A DNA stretch of 64,000 nt from Burkholderiales bacterium (GTDB lineage: Bacteria; Pseudomonadota; Gammaproteobacteria; Burkholderiales; Burkholderiaceae_C): the NCBI GenBank assembly GCA_017307855.1, contig JAFKGD010000002.1, forward strand, positions 248,001 through 312,000. Reading direction: 5' to 3'. The translations under genes and the position numbers were made by a program. The notes under the pieces are model-generated. The model searched no databases. It had not been told where the DNA came from and saw nothing but the letters and a program-made list of their open reading frames with translations. Shown here piece after piece: positions 1 to 8,291 of the stretch (its first letter is position 1; each line of letters starts with the position of its first letter).

Positions 1-360
1 CGGCTGAAGGGCCTCCTCCAACCGCTTCAGCAGGCCGTTATCCGCCGTCAGGATGTCTGCCAGAGCCTTGTTCGTACGCGGCCAATCCAGTGGAGCAGAC
101 TTGTCCTCCATCACGCAGAGCGACCAGAATGGGTCGTCTTTGAGCAAGGTCCAGATCTGTTCGGCAATGGAGAACGTGTGCACGTCCCAGCCTTCCTGGT
201 GGAGCTTGGCCACCCAGGCAGGCGTTTGCCGCTTGACCTCGAGGATCTGCTCTGGAGGAAAGACGAGGTAGTAAATCGGCTCGAAGCTCGCATGACCGAG
301 CTCACGCCCGTGCCGGATGCGCTCGCGCAATTCGTCGAAATCAGCTTTGAGTGAGGACAT
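1..360 (-). CDS. brxB: BrxB (DUF1788), BREX phage-defence component, partial
   Basis: This is the N-terminal 120 codons; the rest lies beyond the left window edge. The product has the DUF1788 signature, with the stretch PIYYLVFPPEQILEVKR at about residues 28-44 followed by a segment reading W(D)VHTFSIAEQIW. BrxB is a core component of BREX systems and is not an enzyme by known motifs. The ATG at 360 lies inside brxA (20-bp overlap), so the two are translationally coupled. The order brxE-brxA-brxB is typical of BREX type 6. If so, brxC, pglX, pglZ and others should follow leftward outside this window. Confidence 0.85.
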   Translation of the reverse strand, partial: MSSLKADFDELRERIRHGRELGHASFEPIYYLVFPPEQILEVKRQTPAWVAKLHQEGWDVHTFSIAEQIWTLLKDDPFWSLCVMEDKSAPLDWPRTNKALADILTADNGLLKRLEEALQP

Positions 361-1135
361 CGCAGAGCGCCTCCATGTCTTGTTGTTTCCAACTGATTCG
401 AATCACATCACCCGCCGCCTGGACGATGAGTAATCCTTTCAGCGAAAGCCGCTTGATCTCTTCCAGCACGTCTTCACGCGCCAGGCCAAACAGATGCCAG
501 TCTTCGTGCGTCAGCAGAGCGTTGTCACCGACGCCGGAAGAGTGCAGCTCGTAGGCAAGGTAAGCGGCCACTGATGGTGAGATGCGGAACGGCAGAATGC
601 GACGGCTCGAACGCAATCCTCGTTCAAGCATTCCGTAGTCGGCACAACATCCGGTCAGATAGGCGGAGACACGCCGAACCGTAGTTTCGGACCAGTGCTT
701 GACCGTCTTGCCATCGTCAATGCCCCGCTCGACAAAGGTGCGAGCGTCGTCATTGGTGACATGCGTGTAACCACCGGCATACCGCGTCCAGTACACGTGT
801 CGCACGAAGTCGCCGAGAATCGGGTTCGCTCGGCTCGTAAACACGAGCATGAGCTGCGTCAGGTCAGCGGTTGAAATCGTTGCGGACAGTCGCTTGAGGT
901 GTGCGGCTGGTGCGCCACCGGCCACCAAGTAGCGCGGAGCAAAGCATTCGACGACGATGTTGCGAAGCCGGCGTGCGGTGACGGTGGGGAATCGCCCCGA
1001 TTCCAGCGCGGCCTGATGTAACTGGTTCGCCGACATGCCGGGCGACCACAGGTCGAGCAGCGTCTTGGTCTCATTGACGAGTCCAAGGCCTGCTTGTAAC
1101 TGTGTCGTATAGGGCTTGTTGTCGGCCACGATCAA
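341..1135 (-). CDS. brxA: BrxA (DUF1819), BREX component
   Basis: The product is 264 aa, the usual size for DUF1819/BrxA, a small DNA-binding helical protein of BREX systems. The probable start is the TTG at 1135, whose TTGA overlaps the brxE stop by 4 bp; a GTG two codons in (1129) is an alternative. The protein is mostly helical, without membrane segments or catalytic motifs, and contains the conserved ARRLRNIVVECFAPRYL segment near residue 56. It sits between brxE and brxB with overlaps on both sides, so it belongs to one polycistronic unit. The role (assembly or DNA binding in the BREX complex) is known for the family, not shown here. Confidence 0.82.
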   Translation of the reverse strand: MIVADNKPYTTQLQAGLGLVNETKTLLDLWSPGMSANQLHQAALESGRFPTVTARRLRNIVVECFAPRYLVAGGAPAAHLKRLSATISTADLTQLMLVFTSRANPILGDFVRHVYWTRYAGGYTHVTNDDARTFVERGIDDGKTVKHWSETTVRRVSAYLTGCCADYGMLERGLRSSRRILPFRISPSVAAYLAYELHSSGVGDNALLTHEDWHLFGLAREDVLEEIKRLSLKGLLIVQAAGDVIRISWKQQDMEALCDVLTQS

Positions 1136-1632
1136 CCCACCAGATACGGATACGTTTTGGCGTTCTGCTTGAACGCCGACAGGTAGGCTGCCGCAATGGC
1201 CTTCAGGGTGTCAGTGGAATCGATATCCTTGATGCTGCCGACTGCTGTAGGTCCCACACCAGGCGTGCCGCTCGTCGCGGCCAAGCGCTTCAACGCATCC
1301 ATTGCAGCCTCTTTGCTTTGTGCAACCTGGCTGGCGAGTTCCTCGCCCCCACCGCCTTGCACCATCGCGTGCAGGTCTTGTTCGATCTCTTCCGGCAAAC
1401 GGAATAGGTGGTAGCTGCCGACGCTCAAATGCTCATCGTGCAATCGTCTAGCTGCCTCCAGCACACCGTGGTACTGAGCGAGCCGGGAAGTTTTGGAGAA
1501 GACAGGCTCCAGGAAGAGCCTGCTTGACGCTTCATAAAACGCCGTTGGCCACCAAGCGCATTGAGCACGCTCACCAAGGAAGCCGACGATCAACCTCATT
1601 TGCAGCAATGTCGATAGGTAGGATTCCTTCAT
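1132..1632 (-). CDS. brxE: BrxE-like BREX accessory protein
   Basis: This 166-aa protein starts MKESYLSTLLQMRLIVGFLG and contains AQCAWWPTAFYEASSRLFLE, which I recognise as the BrxE family seen at the head of BREX type 6 loci. No catalytic motif is visible and its biochemical role is unknown. An in-frame extension reaches about 1677, but the ATG at 1632 has a purine-rich Shine-Dalgarno stretch (AGAGAG) and better matches family length. It lies 62 bp downstream of the WYL regulator on the same strand and overlaps brxA by 4 bp. Assignment to BREX-6 rests on this gene and the brxA-brxB order. Confidence 0.72.
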   Translation of the reverse strand: MKESYLSTLLQMRLIVGFLGERAQCAWWPTAFYEASSRLFLEPVFSKTSRLAQYHGVLEAARRLHDEHLSVGSYHLFRLPEEIEQDLHAMVQGGGGEELASQVAQSKEAAMDALKRLAATSGTPGVGPTAVGSIKDIDSTDTLKAIAAAYLSAFKQNAKTYPYLVG

Positions 1633-1694
1633 CTCATCTCTCTTTGTTCGTTGGTTCTGCCGGCGCGATCGACGCAAGCAGAGGTATCCGTTGT

Positions 1695-2609
1695 TCAGTC
1701 AAATTCCGCCCCTGCGCCAGCGGTATCGGGTGCCGAATACCCTGGAGCCAACACGGCATTGCGCACCCCATAGATGGCGAGATGATCCTTCAACCAGAGC
1801 CGGTACTCATGGCCGCGCAGGCTGTGGTCGGGGGAGCAGTCCACACTCCACTTGCGCAGGATGTATCCGGCCGTGGCGGCACGCAGCTTCATCCGCAGCA
1901 CGCCGTCGCGCATGCTGTAGTCCATTTCCGTGATCTCCGGCCGGGGTTGATCCGGATGCGGAACCAACTCCAGCTCGACGATTCGGGTCCACTGAATGTC
2001 TTGATCGCTAAGCTCGTGGGGCGCCACTGGCTGACCCTTGAGCACGACGGGGCGTCTGATCCGGGTGATGACGAAATCTCGGAACTCCTGGGACTTCCGG
2101 TCGAAGGCGCGAACGTGCCAGCGAAGGCCGTTATCGATCAGCGCGAAAGGGACGATCTCCCGCTCAGTGCGGCCACTGGAGATGGAGTGATACTCAATGC
2201 CGAGCGGACAGCCCTGGTGGATCGCCCGGGTCACGTTCGCCAGCACATCCAGATCCGGATGCGTGAGACGTGACGGGCTCTCGCTGGCCACCCACGCCTT
2301 AAGCCGCATTGGCTCGCCATCGCCAAAGCCCTGGGTCAGCCACGACAGCACCCGCTCCGGGGGGAAGTCGAAGACCGACTGAAAGCTCGGCCCAAGGACG
2401 TAGGACTTGCCCTTGGAGTCGTAGTCGATGTTGCCGGGGGCCAATTCCTTGTAAAGCGCAAGATCCCTCGATGCCGCGGCGGACTGGATGCCGAAGCGCG
2501 TCACCAAGTCCTGGCGGCGTATCTCCCCGATGAAGCGCACGCGCAACTCCACGAACGCGAGCCGGTCGCGTTGTGGCTGGGTTAGATCTGCAAGCTGTTC
2601 GTTCGACAT
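1695..2609 (-). CDS. brxR: WYL-domain transcriptional regulator (BrxR-like)
   Basis: The product is 304 aa. The N-terminal winged helix (about residues 10-70) has a recognition-helix region reading RFGIQSAAASRDLALYKE. A central WYL domain spans about 120-200 (IEYHSISSGRTEREIVPFAL, then NGLRWHVRAFD), and a C-terminal WCX-like domain follows. This architecture matches BrxR/CapW-type repressors that sit at the front of BREX and other defence operons and respond to an unidentified ligand through WYL. It is the first gene of the leftward BREX operon and is divergent from jetA, so it is well placed to control both. See the two operator-like elements at 2639-2652 and 2719-2735. Confidence 0.85.
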   Translation of the reverse strand: MSNEQLADLTQPQRDRLAFVELRVRFIGEIRRQDLVTRFGIQSAAASRDLALYKELAPGNIDYDSKGKSYVLGPSFQSVFDFPPERVLSWLTQGFGDGEPMRLKAWVASESPSRLTHPDLDVLANVTRAIHQGCPLGIEYHSISSGRTEREIVPFALIDNGLRWHVRAFDRKSQEFRDFVITRIRRPVVLKGQPVAPHELSDQDIQWTRIVELELVPHPDQPRPEITEMDYSMRDGVLRMKLRAATAGYILRKWSVDCSPDHSLRGHEYRLWLKDHLAIYGVRNAVLAPGYSAPDTAGAGAEFD

Positions 2610-2638
2610 CCTGGCTAGCTCGTTCGGGTTAGCGAATG

Positions 2639-2652
2639 CTTGTGTGGGTTAT
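2639..2652. promoter_or_regulatory. Operator-like element, WYL/BREX side
   Basis: CTTGTG followed by TGGGTTAT resembles, in inverted orientation, the dyad at 2719-2735 (whose complement reads CTTGTGGTTATCACAAC). It lies just downstream of the predicted -10 of the WYL/BREX promoter, at the expected transcription start, a position suited to repression. The match is imperfect (a 2-base insertion and a degenerate right half). It is a candidate only. Confidence 0.4.
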
Positions 2653-2659
2653 TGCGGAA

Positions 2660-2688
2660 AGTATATTGTCTGCTCTAGAATCTGTCTA
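2660..2688 (-). promoter_or_regulatory. Predicted sigma-70 promoter of the WYL regulator/BREX operon
   Basis: Read on the minus strand, TAGACA (2688-2683) and TATACT (2665-2660) are separated by exactly 17 bp. This is close to the -35/-10 consensus. It would start transcription near 2653, giving a leader of about 45 nt before the regulator's ATG at 2609. Confidence 0.55.
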
Positions 2689-2698
2689 TCAGTTGTTT

Positions 2699-2728
2699 TT
2701 GATGCGTGTATGCGTCGTGTTGTGATAA
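2699..2728 (+). promoter_or_regulatory. Predicted promoter of the jetABCD operon
   Basis: TTGATG (2699-2704) and TGATAA (2723-2728) are separated by 18 bp on the plus strand. The -10 lies inside the TTGTG-N5-CACAA dyad, so a bound repressor would block it. The implied start near 2735 leaves about 30 nt of leader, with GGAG at 2755-2758 before jetA. The motif match is moderate. Confidence 0.42.
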
Positions 2729-2735
2729 CCACAAG
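2719..2735. promoter_or_regulatory. Operator-like inverted repeat TTGTG-N5-CACAA upstream of jetA
   Basis: TTGTG (2720-2724) and CACAA (2730-2734) form a perfect 5-bp dyad with spacer ATAAC. It overlaps the predicted jet -10 element. A related, more degenerate copy lies at 2639-2652 by the divergent promoter. The encoded WYL regulator is the obvious candidate binder; this is inference. Confidence 0.5.
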
Positions 2736-2765
2736 GCGGGCGAGACGCGCACTTGGAGCACAGGA

Positions 2766-4226
2766 GTGAAAGCAGACAAAGCCATCGCGACGTACCGGCG
2801 CATGCGGGCGCAGCCGCTGTGGCGCCTGCTTGCCTCGAACACTGGACCTACCGTCATTGGCCTGCTTCAGGCCCATCTTTACGAGAGTGAGCGAAGTCTT
2901 CCTGCCTCCATTTTTCACGAACGAATCGCAAGAGATCTGGAAGAGCTACGCGCCCAAGGCGAAGACTTCCCCCAAACGGCACAAGCGTACGTCGCCAGCT
3001 GGCTTGCCGATGGGTACCTGGAGCGACGCTTCCCGGCTGGGGCTTCAGAGGAGGAATATGAACTCTCCACGGCCGCCGTCGAAGCCATTCGATTTGTCTC
3101 TGGCCTGGAGCAGCCGCACTCAGCCGCAACCGAAAGCCGCCTGACGCTTGTTATCGAGGCACTAGCCCGGCTTGCCGAGGACACCGACACCGACAAATTC
3201 CGTCGCATAGACCGGCTCATGGCCGAGCAAGCCCGCATCGATAAGGAGATAGACGCCATCCAGAAGGGGCAGATGCGCGTGCTGCCCCACGCAACGGCGC
3301 TGGAGCGCACGCGGGAGATCATCACGTTGGCTGATGATCTTGCAGGTGATTTCCGACGCGTCCGCGATCAGTTCGACCAGCTCAATCGAGATCTCCGTGA
3401 ACGCATCATGGACAACGATGGCAATCGGGGGGATGTGCTGGATTCACTGTTCGCCGGAATCGACCTGATTTCAGAGAGCGACGCCGGAAGGACTTTCTCC
3501 GCTTTCTGGCGATTGCTTACGGACCCAGAACAGGCCGCTACGCTTGATCAGGCCCTTGATAGCGTCATGTCGCGGGAGTTCGTGGGGCAGCTCGAAGCCA
3601 AGGAGCGACGATTCCTTCTTCGGCTGACGCGGACCCTTCTCGAGCAGGGCGGCATGGTTCACGAGGTGCTCCAGACCTTCGCGCGCAGCCTGAAGCACTT
3701 CGTCCAGAGTCGTGAATACCTCGAGCAACGCCGACTCAATCACCTTCTGAAAGACGCTCAGCGAGCAGCACTCGCCCTGAAGGACGAAGTCAGGGCCACA
3801 GAAACCCTCCAGTACACGCTTGAGCTCACGAGCAGCCGTTTGCGCTCCTTGTCTCAATGGGTGCTGTACGACCCCTCCCTACAAGCTTTGCCCGGCCAAA
3901 TGGCGGAAGGGGATGCCCCGCCAATCGACCTGGAGTCCGTCAGCGAACTGGTCGCCCAGTCCGAGATCGACTTCCGAACATTGAAGGCCAACGTGCTGGC
4001 GGTCCTGGAGCAACGGTCCCAGGCATCCATCGCTGACGTGCTGGAGCAGTTCCCCGCTGCACAGGGTTTGGGCAGCGTCGTCGGCCTGCTTGCATTGGGC
4101 AGTCGGCATGGTTTCAAAGCCGACCATAGCGAAACCGTAGGCTGGGTTGGAGGCGACGACGAGCGTCGTAGCGCCCGAATTCCAAAGATCTTCTTTTTGA
4201 GGGAGCGGGCCAATGAACTGGTCTGA
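2766..4226 (+). CDS. jetA: Wadjet subunit JetA (DUF3375, kleisin-like)
   Basis: The product is about 486 aa, starting at the GTG at 2766 (VKADKAIATYRRMRAQPLW) with GGAG 7 nt upstream. The same frame is open back to 2706, but that would place coding sequence over the promoter and operator. DUF3375 is the MukF/kleisin-like subunit that bridges the JetC SMC heads in type I Wadjet, the condensin-like system that extrudes and cleaves closed circular plasmid DNA. It is highly helical, with a winged-helix-like N-terminus and long helices around residues 140-200. Its end overlaps jetB by 14 bp. Confidence 0.9.
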   Translation: MKADKAIATYRRMRAQPLWRLLASNTGPTVIGLLQAHLYESERSLPASIFHERIARDLEELRAQGEDFPQTAQAYVASWLADGYLERRFPAGASEEEYELSTAAVEAIRFVSGLEQPHSAATESRLTLVIEALARLAEDTDTDKFRRIDRLMAEQARIDKEIDAIQKGQMRVLPHATALERTREIITLADDLAGDFRRVRDQFDQLNRDLRERIMDNDGNRGDVLDSLFAGIDLISESDAGRTFSAFWRLLTDPEQAATLDQALDSVMSREFVGQLEAKERRFLLRLTRTLLEQGGMVHEVLQTFARSLKHFVQSREYLEQRRLNHLLKDAQRAALALKDEVRATETLQYTLELTSSRLRSLSQWVLYDPSLQALPGQMAEGDAPPIDLESVSELVAQSEIDFRTLKANVLAVLEQRSQASIADVLEQFPAAQGLGSVVGLLALGSRHGFKADHSETVGWVGGDDERRSARIPKIFFLRERANELV

Positions 4227-4920
4227 GAACGACGAAGCGGCAATGCCAGCCGAAGCACAAGCGCCAGATGCTTCGCAGGCATCTGCTAACACCCTTTTCA
4301 TGGGTGACAGCGGCGAGTTGGCGCTGGATACCCGGCGCGCCCTGGTGCAGCTACTTGCGGGACCTTCGCTCGACGGACGTCGACATCCAAAGCTCTGGCC
4401 GATATTGGTGCGAGACGAAGCGGTGATACGTCGGCGCCTTGCCGAACTGTTTCTCGAACTGGTCATCGACCGGGACGTACAAGTTGCCTTCACCCGTCAG
4501 GCTGATACCGGCGACCTTGAAGTGCCACTCCTGCTGCGTCGCGCGCAGCTGACCTTCATTGACTCCATTCTGCTGCTTCACCTTCGCCAGCGATTGACCC
4601 AAGCGGACTCGCAGGGCGATCGTGCCGTGGTGTCGACTGACGAGATCATGGAGTTTCTTACCCTCTATGAGCGTGCCTCCAACACCGACCGCGCAGGGTT
4701 CGTGAAACGTGTTCATGCATCCATCGAGAAGATCAAGAAGCACAGCATCCTCCAGAAAATTCGCTCGAGTGAAGATCGTTTCGAGATTTCGCCAACGCTG
4801 AAGCTCCTCTTCTCTGCAGAAGAAATACAAGCCCTGACCCACTTGTATCAGCGCATGGCCGCCGGTGAGACGCCAGCGCAACTGGCTCAGACTGAGTCCG
4901 ATGAGGAGGCCGACCAATGA
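4213..4920 (+). CDS. jetB: Wadjet subunit JetB (DUF4194, KITE/MukE-like)
   Basis: This 235-aa DUF4194 protein is the MukE-like KITE subunit of Wadjet that binds JetA. Its middle carries HPKLWPILVRDEAVIRRRLA and, further on, a winged-helix region (DEIMEFLTLYERASNTDRAGF). It starts inside the end of jetA (14-bp overlap) and its stop overlaps the jetC ATG (ATGA), so translation is coupled. The acidic C-terminus (ESDEEADQ) is typical. There is no enzymatic motif. Confidence 0.9.
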   Translation: MNWSENDEAAMPAEAQAPDASQASANTLFMGDSGELALDTRRALVQLLAGPSLDGRRHPKLWPILVRDEAVIRRRLAELFLELVIDRDVQVAFTRQADTGDLEVPLLLRRAQLTFIDSILLLHLRQRLTQADSQGDRAVVSTDEIMEFLTLYERASNTDRAGFVKRVHASIEKIKKHSILQKIRSSEDRFEISPTLKLLFSAEEIQALTHLYQRMAAGETPAQLAQTESDEEADQ

Positions 4921-7900
4921 TCTCGGAACCCCAAACCGCGTCCTTGTTCGCCCGGGAGCAATTCCGGATGACTCGCCTGCAGGTTTACAACTGGGGCACT
5001 TTTTCTGACCTGCATGACATACCGATCAGCGAACGAGGCTTTCTGTTTGTCGGTCGATCAGGGGCTGGGAAATCGACGCTTCTCGACGCTTTTTCGGCGT
5101 TGCTGGTGCCACCTCGCTGGATTGACTTCAACGCTGCCGCGCGGGAGGCTGACCGCAGTGGCCGTGACCGAAACCTCGTCACCTACGTACGTGGGGCATG
5201 GGCCGAACAGAAGGATGGAGAGTCGGGTGAGATCGCCACCCGCTACTTGCGCTCGGGGACAACGTGGTCTGCCCTGGCACTGACCTACCAGAACGCATTG
5301 GGCCAGTCTGTGGTGCTGGTTCAGGTGTTCTGGCTTCGCGGCAATGCGAATGGAAGCACCGACGTCAAACGCCACTACCTTGTCCTGGAGCGGGCCTTTG
5401 ACCTGCGCGAGCTGGAGGACTTCGGTCAATCCAACTTCGACATCCGAAAGCTCAAGCAGTCTTTCCCCGAGGCGTTCGCTCGCGACGAGTTTCGTCCCTA
5501 TTGCGAACGATTCTGCCGCCTGCTCGGTATCGAGAGCGAAATGGCGTTGCGTTTGCTGCACAAAACCCAGTCGGCCAAGAATCTCGGCGACCTCAATACC
5601 TTCCTGCGCGACTTCATGCTCGACAAGCCCGAGACCTTCGAGGTGGCGGATCGCTTGGTCAGCGAATTTGGTGAACTCAATGCTGCCCACCAGGCGGTAG
5701 TGACAGCTCGCGAGCAGGTTCAAACGCTCGCGCCAGCGCGGGAGCAGTATCAGCGCAGAGATTCGTTGATGCTGCAACGCAATGGGCTGGATGAGCTTCG
5801 GCTGGGCGTTGATGGCTACCGCGAAACCCGCCGCATTGAACTCCTCAAGCAGCATGTCGAGTCCCTGGAGGTGCAAGCCAGCGGCTCGGAAGGTGAAGTA
5901 AGTCGACGTCAGAGCATCCTGGATAACCACACCACAACCTTGCGCAATCTGGAGCGACAGCACCGTGAAGCAGGCGGTGATCAGATCGAGCAATGGGAAG
6001 CAGAGAAATCTGGTCTGGAGGGCCAGCGCACGGATCGCCTGCGCAAACGCGGCCAGGCTGAAGATGCGTGCAAGAAGCTTGGCTGGAGCCTCCCGGATTC
6101 GCCTCAGGCCTTCGCTGAACTGTTGGGAAACGCGCGGCAGGAAGTCGAAAACTGGGAGCAGCGCAGCAACGAGAACCGCGAAGAACAGTTCCGCTTGGCA
6201 GGTCAAAAGAAAGACGCTGAGACGGCATTTTCGCAAGCGGTGAAGGAGGTGCAGGCACTCCAGCGCCAGCCATCGAGCATTCCTGCCGATATGCTCGAAA
6301 TGCGCCGAGACATCGCCGCAGCTATTGGGATATCAGAATCGGCTCTGCCCTTCGTCGGCGAACTCATTGAGGTGAAGTCTGACGAGGCCGAGTGGCAAGG
6401 TGCCATCGAGCGCGTACTGCACGGATTTGCGCTCTCACTCTTGGTGGACGAACGCCAGTATTCGGCGCTGGCCAATTACATCAACAACACCCATCTTGGG
6501 CAGCGTCTGGTGTACTACCGAACTGGCCGCTCGGAGACCTGGCAGGCGAAGCCCATCGGCGCTAACTCGCTCGTCCTGAAGCTGAACGTCAAGGAGGGTA
6601 CGTATGCCGATTGGCTGCAGGCCGAGCTACGGCAACGATTCGATTACGCGTGCGTCGACTCCATTCAGTCGTTCAGGAGCGCTGATCGAGCCATCACCCG
6701 TGAGGGCCAGGTCAAGCACAGCAAAACCCGGCACGAGAAAGACGACCGGAGAAGTGTCGGCGACCGACGAAACTGGGTGCTCGGGTTCGATAACCGCGAG
6801 AAGCTTGGGCTCTTTCAAGCACAGGCCCAGGAGCTGGCTGCGACGATTACGCGCCTCGGGGGAGAAATCGAAACCCTCGCCGACCAAGACAAGAATCGTG
6901 CGACCCGAGCGATTCAGTGCCAAACCTTGGTGAATCTCCAGTGGCAGGAAATTGATGTAGTACCGTTGCTTGACCGCATTTCCACCATCGAACAACAGAT
7001 TCGCGAAGCGCGGGAGGGCAATACAGCCCTACTGCAAATCAGTGAGCGGATCGACAAGCAAAAGAACTTGGTTGATCAAGCAGACAAGGACCTCCGAGAA
7101 GCCAAGGTCGCGCATGACTCAGTTCTCAAGCAGATCAACGACAGCACGCAGAAGCTTGAATCGCTCCTTCAAGATGCTTCCAGAGTTCCATTGACTCCCC
7201 ACCAGATCAAGGGGCTCGACGAACGATTCACCAAGCAGTCAGACGCGATCAGGCTCGAAAGCCTCGACAAGGTAGCAACCGCTGTTGAGAGAGGGCTCAA
7301 CACAGAAATCGGTGAGATCAAAGATGAGATCGGCGATTGCGAGAAGGAAATTGAAGCACGCTTTGCCGATTTCAAACGGCAGTGGCCAATGGATGCTGTG
7401 GACATGGACACGAGCCTAGCCAGCGCAGCGGACTTTTTCGCCAAGTTGGTTCGACTGGAAACGGATGGCCTGCCCGCCTATGAGCAGCGATTCTTCGAAC
7501 TGCTGCAGAACCAAAGCCACCAGAATCTGGCGGCACTGTCCACCTACCTGAACGATGCGCGCAAAGCCATCCTAGAGCGGATGGATCTGGTCAACGACAG
7601 TCTTGGCCAGGTGCCGTTCAACCAAAGCGCCAATCAACGTACCTATCTCCACATCGACGCCAGTGACCGGCAGCTTGTCGACGTCAAGGAGTTCAAGCAG
7701 GAGATCCAGCAGGCACTTAGCCATGCGTGGACGGAGGATCGCGAGTTTGCCGAGGCGCGGTTCCTGGCCCTGCGGCGACTTGTTGATCGACTCGCCAGTC
7801 AGGACCCCGAGCAGAAACGCTGGCGCGAGACTGTGCTCGACGTTCGACAGCATGTTGAGTTTATCGGACGGGAGATTGATGAAAGCGGCGTGGAGGTCGA

Positions 7901-8291
7901 AATTTACCGCAGCGGTGCTGGCAAATCAGGCGGTCAACGGCAGAAGCTGGCCACCACGTGCTTGGCCGCAGCCCTGCGGTATCAGCTGGGAGGGAACGAC
8001 CACGGCGTGCCGATGTATGCGCCCGTCGTGCTTGATGAAGCCTTCGACAAGGCCGACAACGAGTTCACCGCTTTGGCGATGAACATCTTTACCAATTTCG
8101 GATTTCAAATGGTGGTCGCTACGCCGCTGAAGTCCGTCATGACCCTCGAACCATTCATCGGTGGCGCCTGCTTCGTAGATATCAGCGACCGGCGGGTGTC
8201 AGGCGTCCTGTTGATCGAGTACGACGGTGACCGCCAGCGGTTGAAGCTGCCGGAGCACGCTCGAGAGGAGGCTAGCGTTGAAGCTTCCTGA
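4917..8291 (+). CDS. jetC: Wadjet SMC-like ATPase JetC
   Basis: The product is 1124 aa, the full length expected for a MukB-like Wadjet motor. Walker A is GRSGAGKST at residues 46-54; long coiled coils flank a hinge-like middle region (about 440-590). The ABC signature SGGQRQK is near residue 1004 and Walker B VVLDEAFDKAD near 1037, with the catalytic Glu present. All ATPase motifs are intact, so the motor should be functional. It loops DNA by extrusion and presents it to JetD. Short overlaps join it to jetB (4 bp) and jetD (14 bp). Confidence 0.93.
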   Translation: MISEPQTASLFAREQFRMTRLQVYNWGTFSDLHDIPISERGFLFVGRSGAGKSTLLDAFSALLVPPRWIDFNAAAREADRSGRDRNLVTYVRGAWAEQKDGESGEIATRYLRSGTTWSALALTYQNALGQSVVLVQVFWLRGNANGSTDVKRHYLVLERAFDLRELEDFGQSNFDIRKLKQSFPEAFARDEFRPYCERFCRLLGIESEMALRLLHKTQSAKNLGDLNTFLRDFMLDKPETFEVADRLVSEFGELNAAHQAVVTAREQVQTLAPAREQYQRRDSLMLQRNGLDELRLGVDGYRETRRIELLKQHVESLEVQASGSEGEVSRRQSILDNHTTTLRNLERQHREAGGDQIEQWEAEKSGLEGQRTDRLRKRGQAEDACKKLGWSLPDSPQAFAELLGNARQEVENWEQRSNENREEQFRLAGQKKDAETAFSQAVKEVQALQRQPSSIPADMLEMRRDIAAAIGISESALPFVGELIEVKSDEAEWQGAIERVLHGFALSLLVDERQYSALANYINNTHLGQRLVYYRTGRSETWQAKPIGANSLVLKLNVKEGTYADWLQAELRQRFDYACVDSIQSFRSADRAITREGQVKHSKTRHEKDDRRSVGDRRNWVLGFDNREKLGLFQAQAQELAATITRLGGEIETLADQDKNRATRAIQCQTLVNLQWQEIDVVPLLDRISTIEQQIREAREGNTALLQISERIDKQKNLVDQADKDLREAKVAHDSVLKQINDSTQKLESLLQDASRVPLTPHQIKGLDERFTKQSDAIRLESLDKVATAVERGLNTEIGEIKDEIGDCEKEIEARFADFKRQWPMDAVDMDTSLASAADFFAKLVRLETDGLPAYEQRFFELLQNQSHQNLAALSTYLNDARKAILERMDLVNDSLGQVPFNQSANQRTYLHIDASDRQLVDVKEFKQEIQQALSHAWTEDREFAEARFLALRRLVDRLASQDPEQKRWRETVLDVRQHVEFIGREIDESGVEVEIYRSGAGKSGGQRQKLATTCLAAALRYQLGGNDHGVPMYAPVVLDEAFDKADNEFTALAMNIFTNFGFQMVVATPLKSVMTLEPFIGGACFVDISDRRVSGVLLIEYDGDRQRLKLPEHAREEASVEAS

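Noticed and set aside
2706-2765. Upstream in-frame extension of jetA
   Set aside because: It would translate the promoter and dyad, and its sequence (Cys/His/Thr-rich) is unlike the family; GTG 2766 has a proper ribosome site.
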